Notes under the pieces: model-generated
Told to the model about the DNA's origin: nothing
The model's input: only the letters and a program-made list of their open reading frames with translations
The model's database searches: none
Shown: piece after piece, positions 15,977 to 32,787 of the stretch
Numbering within the stretch: the first letter of the stretch is position 1
Layout of the letters: every line of letters begins with the position of its first letter
Origin: Clostridium sp. D33t1_170424_F3
GTDB lineage: Bacteria > Bacillota > Clostridia > Oscillospirales > Acutalibacteraceae
Assembly (NCBI RefSeq): GCF_015667585.1
Contig: NZ_JADPEG010000004.1
Coordinates: 140,217-204,216, forward strand
DNA length: 64,000 bases
Direction: 5' to 3'
Position numbers and translations under genes: made by a program

Positions 15977-16005
15977 TTGAAACAAAAAAATAGAATGTTT
16001 ATGAT
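15977..16005 (+). promoter_or_regulatory. SigA-type promoter of the beta-galactosidase gene
   Basis: TTGAAA, 17 bases, TATGAT, about 100 bases before the chosen GTG start. It is back to back with the merR promoter, leaving 82 bases between the two -35 hexamers. Confidence 0.7.
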
Positions 16006-16035
16006 ATTGTTAAAAATATTAGTGCTTTTGATTAA

Positions 16036-23817
<7,782 letters not shown>

Positions 23818-23909
23818 ATACCCACGCATCGTCTGCGTCATTCTCCGCAGATGCGAGAAACACATTCCGGATGCAAGTGCGCTGGACGAATAGAAACAAA
23901 TAAACAGCT

Positions 23910-23951
23910 GGCGTTCTTGGAACCACATTGGTTCCAAGAACGCCTTTTGTT
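23910..23951 (+). terminator. Intrinsic terminator after the beta-galactosidase gene
   Basis: A perfect 15-bp stem (GGCGTTCTTGGAACC with its complement, 5-base loop) is followed by TTTTGTTT. Confidence 0.85.
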
Positions 23952-24003
23952 TGCTGAAATGGTTCATTAGAATCAAAAAAGTATACAAGCAAATCGTCTT
24001 AAA

Positions 24004-24033
24004 TTGACGAAACTTTAGTTGAAAATCTAATAA
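24004..24033 (+). promoter_or_regulatory. Possible upstream promoter of the fucosidase gene
   Basis: TTGACG, 18 bases, TAATAA in AT-rich DNA. Weaker than the promoter at 24121-24149. Confidence 0.3.
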
Positions 24034-24120
24034 ATTCAGACATGGAAATTGGTTATCCAGAAAATTCCGCAAATGTACAAAAAACATATACAATCATATA
24101 CCCATGAAACGAAAAGTAAT

Positions 24121-24149
24121 TTGATAAATAATGTGCAAAATGCTACAAT
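24121..24149 (+). promoter_or_regulatory. Promoter of the alpha-fucosidase gene
   Basis: TTGATA, 17 bases ending in TGC, then TACAAT, so it also has the extended -10 TGn. Transcription should start about 55 bases before the gene. The rest of 23952-24211 holds no gene. Confidence 0.65.
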
Positions 24150-24211
24150 CATAACCATAGGGACTGGAATGGGAGAAGGAACCAGTCCGTATATAGTATG
24201 AAGAAGGAAGG

Positions 24212-27200
24212 ATGAAAAAAGTGAAGACATTGAAAAAATGCCTCGCTGCGCTGATTGCCGCTATGATGCTTCTGCAGCCTCTGGCCATGCAGGCGTATGG
24301 AGCGGCGGCGGATGCCGACGCACCTGAAGTGTACGGTCCGGTTCCAACGGCAACGCAGCTGCAGTATCATGAGGAGGAGCTTTCCGCATTTATCCACTAC
24401 GGCCCGAATACCTATACGGGCCGCGAATGGGGCGACGGAAGAGAAGATCCCAATGTGTTCAATCCTACAGGGCTGGATACCGACCAATGGGTCAAGGCTT
24501 TGAAGGACGCGGGTTTTGAGCGCATTATCATGATCGGCCGCCATCACGACGGTTTCTGCCTGTGGGAAAGCGACGCCACTACGCACGATGTGGGCAGCAG
24601 CACGAATTTCCAGCAGACACAGGCCGCAAGAGGGCAGTCCGGAGACGTATTCCTGGAGCTTTCCAAGTCCTGCACAAAGTACGACATGGATATGGGTCTG
24701 TACCTGTCTCCGTGGGATGCCAACAATCCCAGCTATGGGTATGGCGGGGGATCGGACGACGCGACCGATACCAACGGCGACTACAACGAATATTACATGA
24801 ATCAGCTGAGAGAGGTACTCGGCAACCCGAAGTATGGAAACAACGGAAAATTTGTAGAAGTGTGGATGGATGGCGCCAAAGGAAGCGGCGCCGCCGCACA
24901 GAATTACAAATTCCAGGAATGGTTCGACCTGATTGAGGAATTGCAGCCCGGCGCGGTGGTATTCAGCCCCTACGGTTCCACCGTCCGCTGGATTGGCAAC
25001 GAGTCCGGCAAGGCGGGCGATCCCTGCTGGTCCAAGCTGGATCAGATGCGCCAGAGAAACTGGTACGACGCGCACGGCGGCGATGAGGCTGCCTATCTGA
25101 ATGTCGGCGATCCCAATGGCGACATCTGGAGCATCGGTGAATGCGACGTTTCCCTTACCTCCGGCTGGTTCTGGAAAGCCGGCAAGCAGCCGAAGAGTAT
25201 GGAAGAATTGACCGATATCTATTTTAAATCGGTAGGCCGCGGCCAGCCGCTGCTGCTGAATGTGCCGCCGGATACAACAGGTGTTCTGCCTCAGAACTTT
25301 GTGGACCGCATCTCCGAATTCGGCGAGACGATCCGCTCTACGTTCCGCAATGACCTGACCAAAAAGGACGGCGTTTCAGCGTCTGCAACCGCGGTCAGAG
25401 GCGATAACGCCAAATTTGCAGCCGCCAACGTGCTGGACGATGATCCGGATACCTATTGGACCATGGACGACGGCCAGACAACCGGCAGCATTACCATTGA
25501 TCTTGGCGGTACGCAGTTATTTGACATTGTCTCCATCGAGGAATACATCAAGTTGGGACAGCGTATCTCCAGCTTTACCGTAGAAGCGCATACCTCCACG
25601 GGCTGGAAGGACTTTGGCAGCGGATATACCATTGGCGCAAAACGTCTGGTGCGGGGAAATCCCGTGCGTGCAGACCAAATCCGTATTAATATCACAGGTT
25701 CCTATGCGGTTCCGCTGATTGAAAACGTCGGCGTGTTTAAAGCAGAAGGCGCGTTTGAACAGGAAAATCCGTTCCCGGAGGGGCTGGATCTGATAGACGA
25801 CCGCGACTTCTCCAGAAGCGGAAACTGGCACGAGGAAACCATTGACGGCCTGAACGATACGGGCATTTGGGCGGACCCCGGTGCAGAAGCCAGCTTTACC
25901 TTTACCGGTACAAAAGCATGGATTGTCGGCACAAAGGATCCAAACCACGGTGTGATGGATGTGTACATCGACGGTACAAAGGTGGCGTCGCCGAACGCCT
26001 ATCAGGCGAACCGTCAGCTCAAGCAGGTTTTGTATGAAACCGATATCCTGCCCTATGGAGAGCATACCATCCGCATGGTGTGCGTCAATAAGGCAACCGG
26101 TTTGGACGCCGCGCTGGTATTGGCCAACAACGGCGCGGGCATGTTTGAGATCGATCCGAAGACCTATACGGTCAACGAGGGTGCGACAACGGAAATCACC
26201 ATTAAACGCGTAGGCGGTACGAACGGAAGCGTTTCGGTTGATTTTGAGACTTCACCGGATACGGCGGTTCACGGCAGGCACTACAATGATATTTCCAAAA
26301 CCGTGACCTTTGCGGACGGGCAGGAGACTGCTGCCGTAACCGTGGAAGCGATTGAGAACAACGAGATTACAGGAGACCTCCGCTTCTTCGGCGATATCGT
26401 CAATCCGGCGGATGGCGCGATTCTCGGTTTCAATACCAGAGCGGAAATCACAATTAAAGATAATGATTCAGACATCATAAAGGAACTGAGAGAGACGCTG
26501 GAAGCGGCAAGCGGAAAGAACGAAGGCCTCTATACAGCGGCGAGCTGGGCGGGCTTCGCTGCGGCGAAACAGGCGGCGCAGGAAGCTTTGGACAATGCGG
26601 AAGCAACGGAAGAACAGCTCCGGACGGCGCTCACCAATCTGCAATCCGCACAGGAAGCGCTTATAACCCGCACCAGCTATACGGCGGACGACCCGTTTGT
26701 ATTCCCGAAGGAAAACGACGGTACCAAGCTGGCAGAGGCGGAATTCTTTACATTGGTTCCTATTTCCGGCGACAAATATGTGCGAATTGAGTCGGACGCG
26801 AGCGCCAGCAACGGCAAAAAAGTCGGCTGGATGGAGCCGGGCAATGTAATTAAGCTGGCTTACAACGCACCCAAAGCAGGAACGTATAGCGTCGACTGCC
26901 GGTATCAGAGCGGCAGATTGAACGAAAACACGGCAAACACGATCAACTGGAGCGGTGATCATATTACGAGCGGTTCGGTCCGCGTGTTTGGCGCTGCCAG
27001 CGCGCCGTACAAAAACGTTACGTTTGAGCTGGAAATTACCCAGCCGGGACCGGGAGAACTGGTCATCACGGCGGATTCCAACGCTGCCCCAAACCTGGAT
27101 AAATTTGAAATCACCGCAAAGGAATTGGTCTCCAACCGTTACACCATCACGGCGGCTGCCGGTGAAAACGGCGCTATTGCGCCCTCCGGTGCAGTGGAAG

Positions 27201-29557
27201 TGGAAGAGGGAGAAAACCAGACGTTTGCCATCACGCCGGATCGTGGGTACGAAGTGGCTGATGTATTGGTGGACGGCGTCTCCGCCGGTGCGGTTAAGAC
27301 CTATACATTCGAGGCGGTCGATGCAAATCATACGATTGAAGCAACCTTCCGCGCCATGAACTATTATGGCGAAAACAATCCGGTCGTTTTAAACAGCGAT
27401 ACGACGCCTGTCAATGTAGAGGCGGAGGCGCTTGAGTTTGGCGACGGCGCTTTGGTGGAAGAAAAAGCTGGCGCCAGCGGCGGCAAGCTGGTCGGCTGGC
27501 TTGGCAACTGCGGCGCGCACGGCAACGCGTGGCTGAACCTGTGGCTGGATGTGCCGCAGGATGCGGAATATGATATTTCCTTCCGGTATTTCTCCGGCGC
27601 AAACGACGACTTGTATTATGAGAACCTGGATCAATCCATCAGCAGCAGCATTGCCTGCGAGCTGACGCAGCCAAACTTTGGCACAAAGACCATTCGCGTG
27701 GCCTTGAAGAAGGGTGTTGACCGCATTAAATTCTTCAACGACCTGAAATCCACCGCGAATATCGATTCCTTTACCCTCACCAGGGTGCAGGTGGAGGAGC
27801 CGCTTACCGTCGTTTCGGTTGTCAATCCGGAAGCACAGACGGTGGATTATGGCACTGCTTTTGAGGTGCTTCGTCTCCCGGCGACGGTAGAGGTTGCACT
27901 CAGCGACGAAAGCAGCGCAACGGCGGCTGTTACATGGGACAGCAGCGTGTATGATCCGGAGACGGTCGGAACGCAACGCATTGCCGGCGATCTGCAATTT
28001 GCAGACGAAGCGATTACAAATCCGGAGAATGTGAAGGCGGAAGCCTCCATTACCGTTCGTCCGAAAGGTGAGCAAACAGCGCATGTCCTGAACCTGCAAT
28101 ACGGCGTCAATGCGAAATTGACAGTGGAAGGCGATACAAAGGTTATTATTGAACGCGACGGCCTCTATGGCGCAAAAGTTATGGCGGGCGAAACGCTTCG
28201 CTTTACGTTTGATCCAGTTAACGGCCGGTTCTCCAGCGCGGAACTGAACGGCGAAGCGATTGACTTTGCTCCGGACGGCTTTACCTATGAGTATGTGATG
28301 CCTGACGAATCAGCCATTCTGCGCTTCACCTTCAGCAGGGTTGACAAATCCATTCTGGAGGCTGTGCTGGAAGTGGCAAATGAAGTGACGGATGAGGAAC
28401 TGGACGAATTGATTGCCTCGGTCCGTGAACAGTTCATCGATGCGCGCGAGCAGGCACAGAAGGTTTACAAGGACCCGGCAGCCACGGAAGAGCAGATCGA
28501 CAAAGCCTGGAAGGATTTGATTGATGCGCTGCATCTCCTGAGCTTTAAAGAAGGCGACAAGGCTGTACTGGAGTCGCTTGTCCAAATTGCAGAGCTGATC
28601 GATCTGGAGAAATTCACACCGAAGAGTCAGGAAGGCTTTGCGGAGGCGCTCGCCGCCGCGCAGGAGCTTTGTGATTCGGAGGAAGCCTTGGAAGAAGATG
28701 TGAAAAAGGCGTACGATACCCTGTACGAGGCGATTGTTAACCTGAAGTTTAAGGCGGATACAGCGTCTCTGCAAACGCTGATAGATCAGGCGGCCGACAT
28801 GGATCTGGAAGGGTACCTCGACGGCGCTGAAAAGGACGCTTTTAAAAAGGCTTATGCGGCGGCCGCTGTGGTTTTGGCAGATGAGAATGCAACACAGAAG
28901 CAGGTAGACGATGCGGCTGCGGCTCTGTTTGAGGCGATGGCAGACCTGCGCAAAGTCCCGGATAAAAACGCGCTGAAAGCGCTGCTTGACAAGTATGCGG
29001 ATATGAAACCGGACGGTTACAATGCGTCGCTTTACGCGGCGTTCCAGGCGGCAATGCAGGTGGCGGATGAGGTTTACAGCGATCCATATGCAACGCCCAA
29101 GCAGATTGCAGCGGCATGCGACGGCGTGGAAACCACCTATACCATTATGACAAAACTGCATGACAAGCCCTCTGGCGGCGGATCATCCGGCGGCAACCGT
29201 CCTTCCGGCGGCCAGACCGGAGGAGAAGGAACGGCAGTTGTGGGCGCGGTTCCGGTAGTAACGGCGGCGCAAAATGTGATTGCACAGCCTTCCGTACGTT
29301 CTGACACCACGCTTCCGTTTGTCTTGAAGAAGGGCAGCGCATATTGCTTCAAGATGACAGTGCTGAACGGCAGCACCGCGGCGCCCAGCTTTACCGTAGG
29401 CAACGGCAATGTGCTGAAGACCCAGTTTGTGGCAAAGATCGGCAACGACTGCTATTACAGAGTCTGGGCGGTCGGCGCACCGGGCCAGAGCACCGGCGTG
29501 TATACCACGATGGTAAATGAAGCGCCGCAAAAGCACTGTGTCATTACGATTGGCTAA
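24212..29557 (+). CDS. Giant secreted GH29 alpha-L-fucosidase, multimodular
   Basis: 1781 residues with a signal peptide (about 1-31). GH29 catalytic domain (about 45-390): [29 protein letters not shown] and nucleophile Asp220 in EVWMDGAKG. Then F5/8 type C carbohydrate-binding (387-512), a beta-sandwich (527-642), Calx-beta (643-751), one FIVAR repeat (756-818), a CBM6/35-like domain, an InlB-like repeat (977-1049), a second CBM-like domain, Big_4 and four FIVAR-type repeats (from about 1380). A Gly/Ser/Pro linker (about 1650-1672) leads to the C-terminal module also found in the beta-galactosidase. It should remove terminal fucose from glycans such as mucin or milk oligosaccharides outside the cell. 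A GTG at 24221 is an alternative start. Confidence 0.93.
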   Translation: MKKVKTLKKCLAALIAAMMLLQPLAMQAYGAAADADAPEVYGPVPTATQLQYHEEELSAFIHYGPNTYTGREWGDGREDPNVFNPTGLDTDQWVKALKDAGFERIIMIGRHHDGFCLWESDATTHDVGSSTNFQQTQAARGQSGDVFLELSKSCTKYDMDMGLYLSPWDANNPSYGYGGGSDDATDTNGDYNEYYMNQLREVLGNPKYGNNGKFVEVWMDGAKGSGAAAQNYKFQEWFDLIEELQPGAVVFSPYGSTVRWIGNESGKAGDPCWSKLDQMRQRNWYDAHGGDEAAYLNVGDPNGDIWSIGECDVSLTSGWFWKAGKQPKSMEELTDIYFKSVGRGQPLLLNVPPDTTGVLPQNFVDRISEFGETIRSTFRNDLTKKDGVSASATAVRGDNAKFAAANVLDDDPDTYWTMDDGQTTGSITIDLGGTQLFDIVSIEEYIKLGQRISSFTVEAHTSTGWKDFGSGYTIGAKRLVRGNPVRADQIRINITGSYAVPLIENVGVFKAEGAFEQENPFPEGLDLIDDRDFSRSGNWHEETIDGLNDTGIWADPGAEASFTFTGTKAWIVGTKDPNHGVMDVYIDGTKVASPNAYQANRQLKQVLYETDILPYGEHTIRMVCVNKATGLDAALVLANNGAGMFEIDPKTYTVNEGATTEITIKRVGGTNGSVSVDFETSPDTAVHGRHYNDISKTVTFADGQETAAVTVEAIENNEITGDLRFFGDIVNPADGAILGFNTRAEITIKDNDSDIIKELRETLEAASGKNEGLYTAASWAGFAAAKQAAQEALDNAEATEEQLRTALTNLQSAQEALITRTSYTADDPFVFPKENDGTKLAEAEFFTLVPISGDKYVRIESDASASNGKKVGWMEPGNVIKLAYNAPKAGTYSVDCRYQSGRLNENTANTINWSGDHITSGSVRVFGAASAPYKNVTFELEITQPGPGELVITADSNAAPNLDKFEITAKELVSNRYTITAAAGENGAIAPSGAVEVEEGENQTFAITPDRGYEVADVLVDGVSAGAVKTYTFEAVDANHTIEATFRAMNYYGENNPVVLNSDTTPVNVEAEALEFGDGALVEEKAGASGGKLVGWLGNCGAHGNAWLNLWLDVPQDAEYDISFRYFSGANDDLYYENLDQSISSSIACELTQPNFGTKTIRVALKKGVDRIKFFNDLKSTANIDSFTLTRVQVEEPLTVVSVVNPEAQTVDYGTAFEVLRLPATVEVALSDESSATAAVTWDSSVYDPETVGTQRIAGDLQFADEAITNPENVKAEASITVRPKGEQTAHVLNLQYGVNAKLTVEGDTKVIIERDGLYGAKVMAGETLRFTFDPVNGRFSSAELNGEAIDFAPDGFTYEYVMPDESAILRFTFSRVDKSILEAVLEVANEVTDEELDELIASVREQFIDAREQAQKVYKDPAATEEQIDKAWKDLIDALHLLSFKEGDKAVLESLVQIAELIDLEKFTPKSQEGFAEALAAAQELCDSEEALEEDVKKAYDTLYEAIVNLKFKADTASLQTLIDQAADMDLEGYLDGAEKDAFKKAYAAAAVVLADENATQKQVDDAAAALFEAMADLRKVPDKNALKALLDKYADMKPDGYNASLYAAFQAAMQVADEVYSDPYATPKQIAAACDGVETTYTIMTKLHDKPSGGGSSGGNRPSGGQTGGEGTAVVGAVPVVTAAQNVIAQPSVRSDTTLPFVLKKGSAYCFKMTVLNGSTAAPSFTVGNGNVLKTQFVAKIGNDCYYRVWAVGAPGQSTGVYTTMVNEAPQKHCVITIG
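29417..29505 (+). repeat. Near-identical DNA block, copy 2 (shared C-terminal module)
   Basis: Partner of 23677-23765. The preserved synonymous positions point to recent duplication or gene conversion rather than only protein-level constraint. Confidence 0.9.
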
Positions 29558-29615
29558 GCGCGTAAAAGCATAAAAGAAAGCATGTATGTAAGTACATGCT
29601 CCGCACAAAATTTAA

Positions 29616-29660
29616 GGCTCATCTCTCCGTCAAAGGCGGAGGGATGAGCCTGCTTTTTGT
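29616..29660 (+). terminator. Intrinsic terminator after the fucosidase gene
   Basis: GGCTCATC..CTCCG pairs with CGGAG..GATGAGCC around a short loop, followed by TGCTTTTTG. It lies just before the convergent rodA-type gene and may serve both. Confidence 0.75.
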
Positions 29661-29702
29661 ATCGCCCGTAAATTTGTGATACAGGTTGCCTGCGGTTTCT
29701 GC

Positions 29703-30860
29703 CTATGAATGAATTTTAACGATGTCCATATTGATTTTGTGCATCGCAACACATTGCACCAGACCGAATCCAAAGTACAGACACGCGGCGGAAGAACCGC
29801 CCGCGCTGAAAAACGGAAGTGTAACGCCCATGACAGGGAACAGGTTCAGGCACATTCCCAGATTAAAAGCCATCTGGGAGGCGATCATGCCGAAGAACCC
29901 AAAACAGATGCAGCTGCCGAGCGGTTCGGTCGCGTGCCGTGCGACGTGGATGGTCCGCAGGAGGAGCAGGAACAGCAGGACGATAATCAGCGCACAGCCG
30001 ATAAAACCCAGTTGCTCGCCCGCAACAGAAAAAATGTAGTCGCTCTGCTGCACGGGAACGCTTCCCTTTTGCACGCGGGAATCGGGAGAAAATAAACCGC
30101 GCCCCCAAAGCTGTCCGCTACCAATGGAAATTTTCCCCTGCAGCTGCTGCAGGCCTTTGCCGGTCGGGTCGGTTTCCGGATGCAGGAAGATGGTAAACCG
30201 GTCGCGTTGGTAATCGTCCAGCACATGCTCCCAAACCAGTGGAAAAGCGGCGACCATCGCGGCAAATAATGCAACGAAGTACCGAAGCTGAACGCCCGCG
30301 CCAAAGCTCATAGCAAGGAACATGCAAAAGAAAATAGCGGCGGAACCGGCGTCGCCCTGCAGCTGAAAGACAACTGCAACAGGGATCAGCGCGTGCAGCG
30401 CCAAAAGGACAACATGCGGCAGTCGTTCTAAAAGGCCGCGTTCCTTTAAAACCGATAGATGCTTGGAAAACGTGATGATAAATCCGATCTTGATCAGTTC
30501 GGAGGGTTGAAACGTGCCCAAAGCCGGTATTTTGATCCAGGCCTTGGCACTGATGCCTCCGGAGTTTTCAACTGCAATTCCAAAAAAGTGCGTGTAGATA
30601 ATTAAGAAAATACAGAACCCGGCGATCAAATACCATAGATTGCTGATGTCGCGATAATCGATCAGGGTGATGAACCATGCGCCGATGTATCCGATGAGCA
30701 TTGCCAGCAGATGCGTGGCAAACCAGGAACGCTTTCCCGCGGGGGAGGGAACGGTTCTTAAAAGCAGCAGGCTGTATGCGGAGATTGCCAGCATGATCAG
30801 CCACAGGAGCTTGTCAGCCCGTTTAAAGTAGTCAATAAAGGATTTTCCCATTCTTTCCAT
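29703..30860 (-). CDS. rodA: SEDS-family peptidoglycan polymerase, RodA type
   Basis: A 385-residue polytopic membrane protein with about ten helices. SEDS landmarks: GGISAKAWIKIPALGTFQPS followed by ELIKIGF, LQGDAGSAAIFF (catalytic Asp region), SGQLWGRG, QSDYIFSVAGEQLGFIG and LPFFSAGGSS. RodA polymerises glycan strands during elongation together with a class B PBP. FtsW or SpoVE paralogs are possible, but the TFQPSEL form and length favour RodA. No PBP2 or mre gene is adjacent. The ATG follows AGAGG. Confidence 0.8.
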   Translation of the reverse strand: MERMGKSFIDYFKRADKLLWLIMLAISAYSLLLLRTVPSPAGKRSWFATHLLAMLIGYIGAWFITLIDYRDISNLWYLIAGFCIFLIIYTHFFGIAVENSGGISAKAWIKIPALGTFQPSELIKIGFIITFSKHLSVLKERGLLERLPHVVLLALHALIPVAVVFQLQGDAGSAAIFFCMFLAMSFGAGVQLRYFVALFAAMVAAFPLVWEHVLDDYQRDRFTIFLHPETDPTGKGLQQLQGKISIGSGQLWGRGLFSPDSRVQKGSVPVQQSDYIFSVAGEQLGFIGCALIIVLLFLLLLRTIHVARHATEPLGSCICFGFFGMIASQMAFNLGMCLNLFPVMGVTLPFFSAGGSSAACLYFGFGLVQCVAMHKINMDIVKIHS

Positions 30861-30948
30861 ATCAGTACCTCTGCGTATTTTAATCCGTCAGACTTTGCGG
30901 AATCGGGGGGATAAAGCAGGCAAAGTGTGGCATTTTTCGTGTAGATTT

Positions 30949-30977
30949 ATTATAGCATAGGGAAAACGCATCCACAA
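30949..30977 (-). promoter_or_regulatory. Promoter of the rodA-type gene
   Basis: Minus strand TTGTGG, 17 bases ending in TGC, then TATAAT, about 85 bases before the start codon. Confidence 0.55.
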
Positions 30978-31049
30978 TAAACAAAACGTTACAGAAAAAT
31001 GCGTTTGATGAGGCCGCAAAACAGTGAATTCTATTCTAAACCAATAAAA

Positions 31050-31078
31050 TTGACAAATCGTGAACGTATCACTATAAT
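31050..31078 (+). promoter_or_regulatory. Consensus SigA promoter of the MATE leader
   Basis: TTGACA, 17 bases, TATAAT: both hexamers match consensus exactly. Transcription would begin near 31085 and give a leader of about 300 bases before the MATE start. Confidence 0.85.
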
Positions 31079-31108
31079 AGAAACAAATCCAATGAAAAGA
31101 TGGGGATT

Positions 31109-31204
31109 ATGAAAGCCAATTCCAGACTTTGTATCAGAGGCTGCTCCGCACAAATGAAAACGATGAAGCGTTGTCCGGAGCATATGAATTTCATCGGCAA
31201 ATAG
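31109..31204 (+). CDS. Candidate 31-codon leader peptide before the MATE gene
   Basis: An ATG behind GATGGGGATT opens a 31-codon frame (MKANSRLC... ending NFIGK) lying wholly in the transcribed leader. A 7-bp stem, TGCTCCG (31142-31148) with CGGAGCA (31176-31182), is inside it, and two terminators follow. The arrangement suggests that ribosome movement on this ORF controls leader folding. The peptide is small, basic and has three cysteines; no family is recognised. Real translation is unproven. Confidence 0.4.
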   Translation: MKANSRLCIRGCSAQMKTMKRCPEHMNFIGK

Positions 31205-31270
31205 CAAATGAGAAGGGGGTTTTTGAATCCTCAGCTTTGCTGTTGCCCGTTGAAAGGTTTGAAAAGTGTT

Positions 31271-31308
31271 GCCGCGGACAGGCGCTTTGTCCGCGGCTGT
31301 TTTATTTT
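31271..31308 (+). terminator. First leader terminator ahead of the MATE gene
   Basis: GCCGCGGACA pairs with TGTCCGCGGC around a 7-base loop, followed by TGTTTTATTTT. It lies inside the transcribed leader, so it should act as an attenuator. TTGTCCGG at 31171-31178 could compete for its 5' arm over about six pairs. Confidence 0.75.
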
Positions 31309-31318
31309 CTGTTACAAA

Positions 31319-31364
31319 CAAAACAGGAGGCCGCACGAGAGCGGGCCTCCTGTTTTGTATTTTT
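31319..31364 (+). terminator. Second leader terminator ahead of the MATE gene
   Basis: A 14-bp perfect stem (CAAAACAGGAGGCC and its complement) followed by TATTTTT ends only 21 bases before the MATE start. Its 5' arm contains AGGAGG, which could in another fold be exposed as a ribosome binding site, although it is too far from the ATG to be used directly. Confidence 0.7.
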
Positions 31365-31385
31365 GAAGTCTGGAGTGTGTTTTTA

Positions 31386-32741
31386 ATGAAACAATACGAT
31401 TTAACAAATGGAAGCGTACCCAAGCAGCTCCTAAAATTTGCGTTTCCGATATTCATTGCGAATCTGTTACAGTCCTGCTACAGCATTGTGGATATGGTGG
31501 TGGTAGGGCGGTTTGTCGGCAAAGCCGGACTGGCGGCGGTCAGCAACGCCGCAATGATCGGTTTTATCATCCAGTCGGTGTGTACCGGCGTTACAATGGG
31601 CGGAACGGTACTGATCGCGCAGTATAAAGGCGCGCACGATGCGCAGGGACAGAGGCACGCAATTGGCACCTTGTTCAGCGTATCGGCGGTTGCCGCGGCG
31701 CTGGTTACTCTGGCAAGCCTGCTTACCTACCGCGCGGTGTTTCAATTGATGCGTGTTCCGGCAGGAGCAATACAGCTGGCGGAGGATTACATGCAGGTGA
31801 TCTGCTGGGGAACTCTTTTTGTATTTGGCTATAATGCGGTCTGTTCGATCATGCGCGGACTGGGAGACTCCCAAAGCCCCTTACTCTTTGTGGCAATCGC
31901 CACAGTGATCAATATTGCACTGGATTTGCTGCTGGTTGGTCCTCTGAAGATGGGAACGAGAGGAGCGGCATTGGCTACCATCGTTTCGCAGGGCGCGTCC
32001 TTTGTCATATCGCTCTTTTATCTGAAACGGCGTGCCGTTTTATCTGATTTTACCGTACAGGATCTGTGGATCAGGGGGCCGGTCTGCCGCATGCTTTTAA
32101 AAATAGGCCTTCCGTCCGCAGTACAGACCGCGGTACTCAATCTTTCCTATCTGTTGGTGACGGGGATGCTCAACGAGTACGGCGTAGCGGTAGCCGCGGC
32201 GTCCGGTATCGGACTGAAGGTCAATACGTTTGCCGCGATGCCGTGTTGGGCGGTAGGGCAGGCGGTCACCACCATGGCGGGGCAGAATATGGGTGCGCGC
32301 CAACCCCTGCGCGCGGCAAAGACCGCAAAAACCGGGTTGTGGATCAGTCTGGGAGCTTCCTTCATTACCATGCTGTTGGTTCAGGCTTTTGTCGGTCCTA
32401 TCATTGGACTGTTCAATTCGGATCCGGAGGTCATTCGGGAGGGGATACAATATCTGCGGATCTGCTGTTCTTTAAATTCCCTGCTCTATGCGGCAATGTA
32501 TACGTTCGACTCGTTTGCAACCGGCGTGGGCGATTCTCTGTTTGCCATGTGCAATGCGCTGCTGCATTCTGTGGTGATGCGTCTGCTGCTCAGCTGGCTT
32601 TTGGGAAGTGTATTGGGGTACGGTTTTATCGGCATTTATTGGGGAGAAATGCTTTCTCCCATTTTTTCCTTTTTTGCAGGCCTGGTTTACTTTGCCGGCG
32701 GCCGGTGGAAAAGACATGGTTTATTGACACAACGGGAGTAA
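31386..32741 (+). CDS. MATE-family multidrug/sodium antiporter
   Basis: 451 residues with about twelve helices in two homologous halves. MATE landmarks: an N-terminal GSVPKQLLKFAFPIFIANLL, the SCYSIVDMVVVGRFVG helix, CSIMRGLGDSQSPLL and INIALDLLLV; the second half opens KIGLPSAVQTAVLNLSYLLV. Such proteins export cationic drugs or metabolites using Na+ or H+. The ATG at 31386 gives a normal-length protein; an in-frame start at 31266 would place two terminator stems inside the coding region and is rejected. Expression is probably controlled by the attenuator-like leader. The gene converges on a histidine kinase gene. Confidence 0.92.
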   Translation: MKQYDLTNGSVPKQLLKFAFPIFIANLLQSCYSIVDMVVVGRFVGKAGLAAVSNAAMIGFIIQSVCTGVTMGGTVLIAQYKGAHDAQGQRHAIGTLFSVSAVAAALVTLASLLTYRAVFQLMRVPAGAIQLAEDYMQVICWGTLFVFGYNAVCSIMRGLGDSQSPLLFVAIATVINIALDLLLVGPLKMGTRGAALATIVSQGASFVISLFYLKRRAVLSDFTVQDLWIRGPVCRMLLKIGLPSAVQTAVLNLSYLLVTGMLNEYGVAVAAASGIGLKVNTFAAMPCWAVGQAVTTMAGQNMGARQPLRAAKTAKTGLWISLGASFITMLLVQAFVGPIIGLFNSDPEVIREGIQYLRICCSLNSLLYAAMYTFDSFATGVGDSLFAMCNALLHSVVMRLLLSWLLGSVLGYGFIGIYWGEMLSPIFSFFAGLVYFAGGRWKRHGLLTQRE

Positions 32742-32787
32742 AAGAAAAGCGCATCTGCAAAGAAACCGCTTTGCAGATGCGCTTGTT
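32742..32787. terminator. Bidirectional terminator between MATE and kinase genes
   Basis: A perfect 14-bp stem (GCGCATCTGCAAAG with its complement, 6-base loop) is flanked by AAAAGAAAA on the left and TTGTTT on the right. Confidence 0.85.

Noticed and set aside
31266..31385. N-terminal extension of the MATE protein
   Set aside because: It would translate through two terminator stems and does not match the family start, which begins at MKQYDLTNGSVPKQ.
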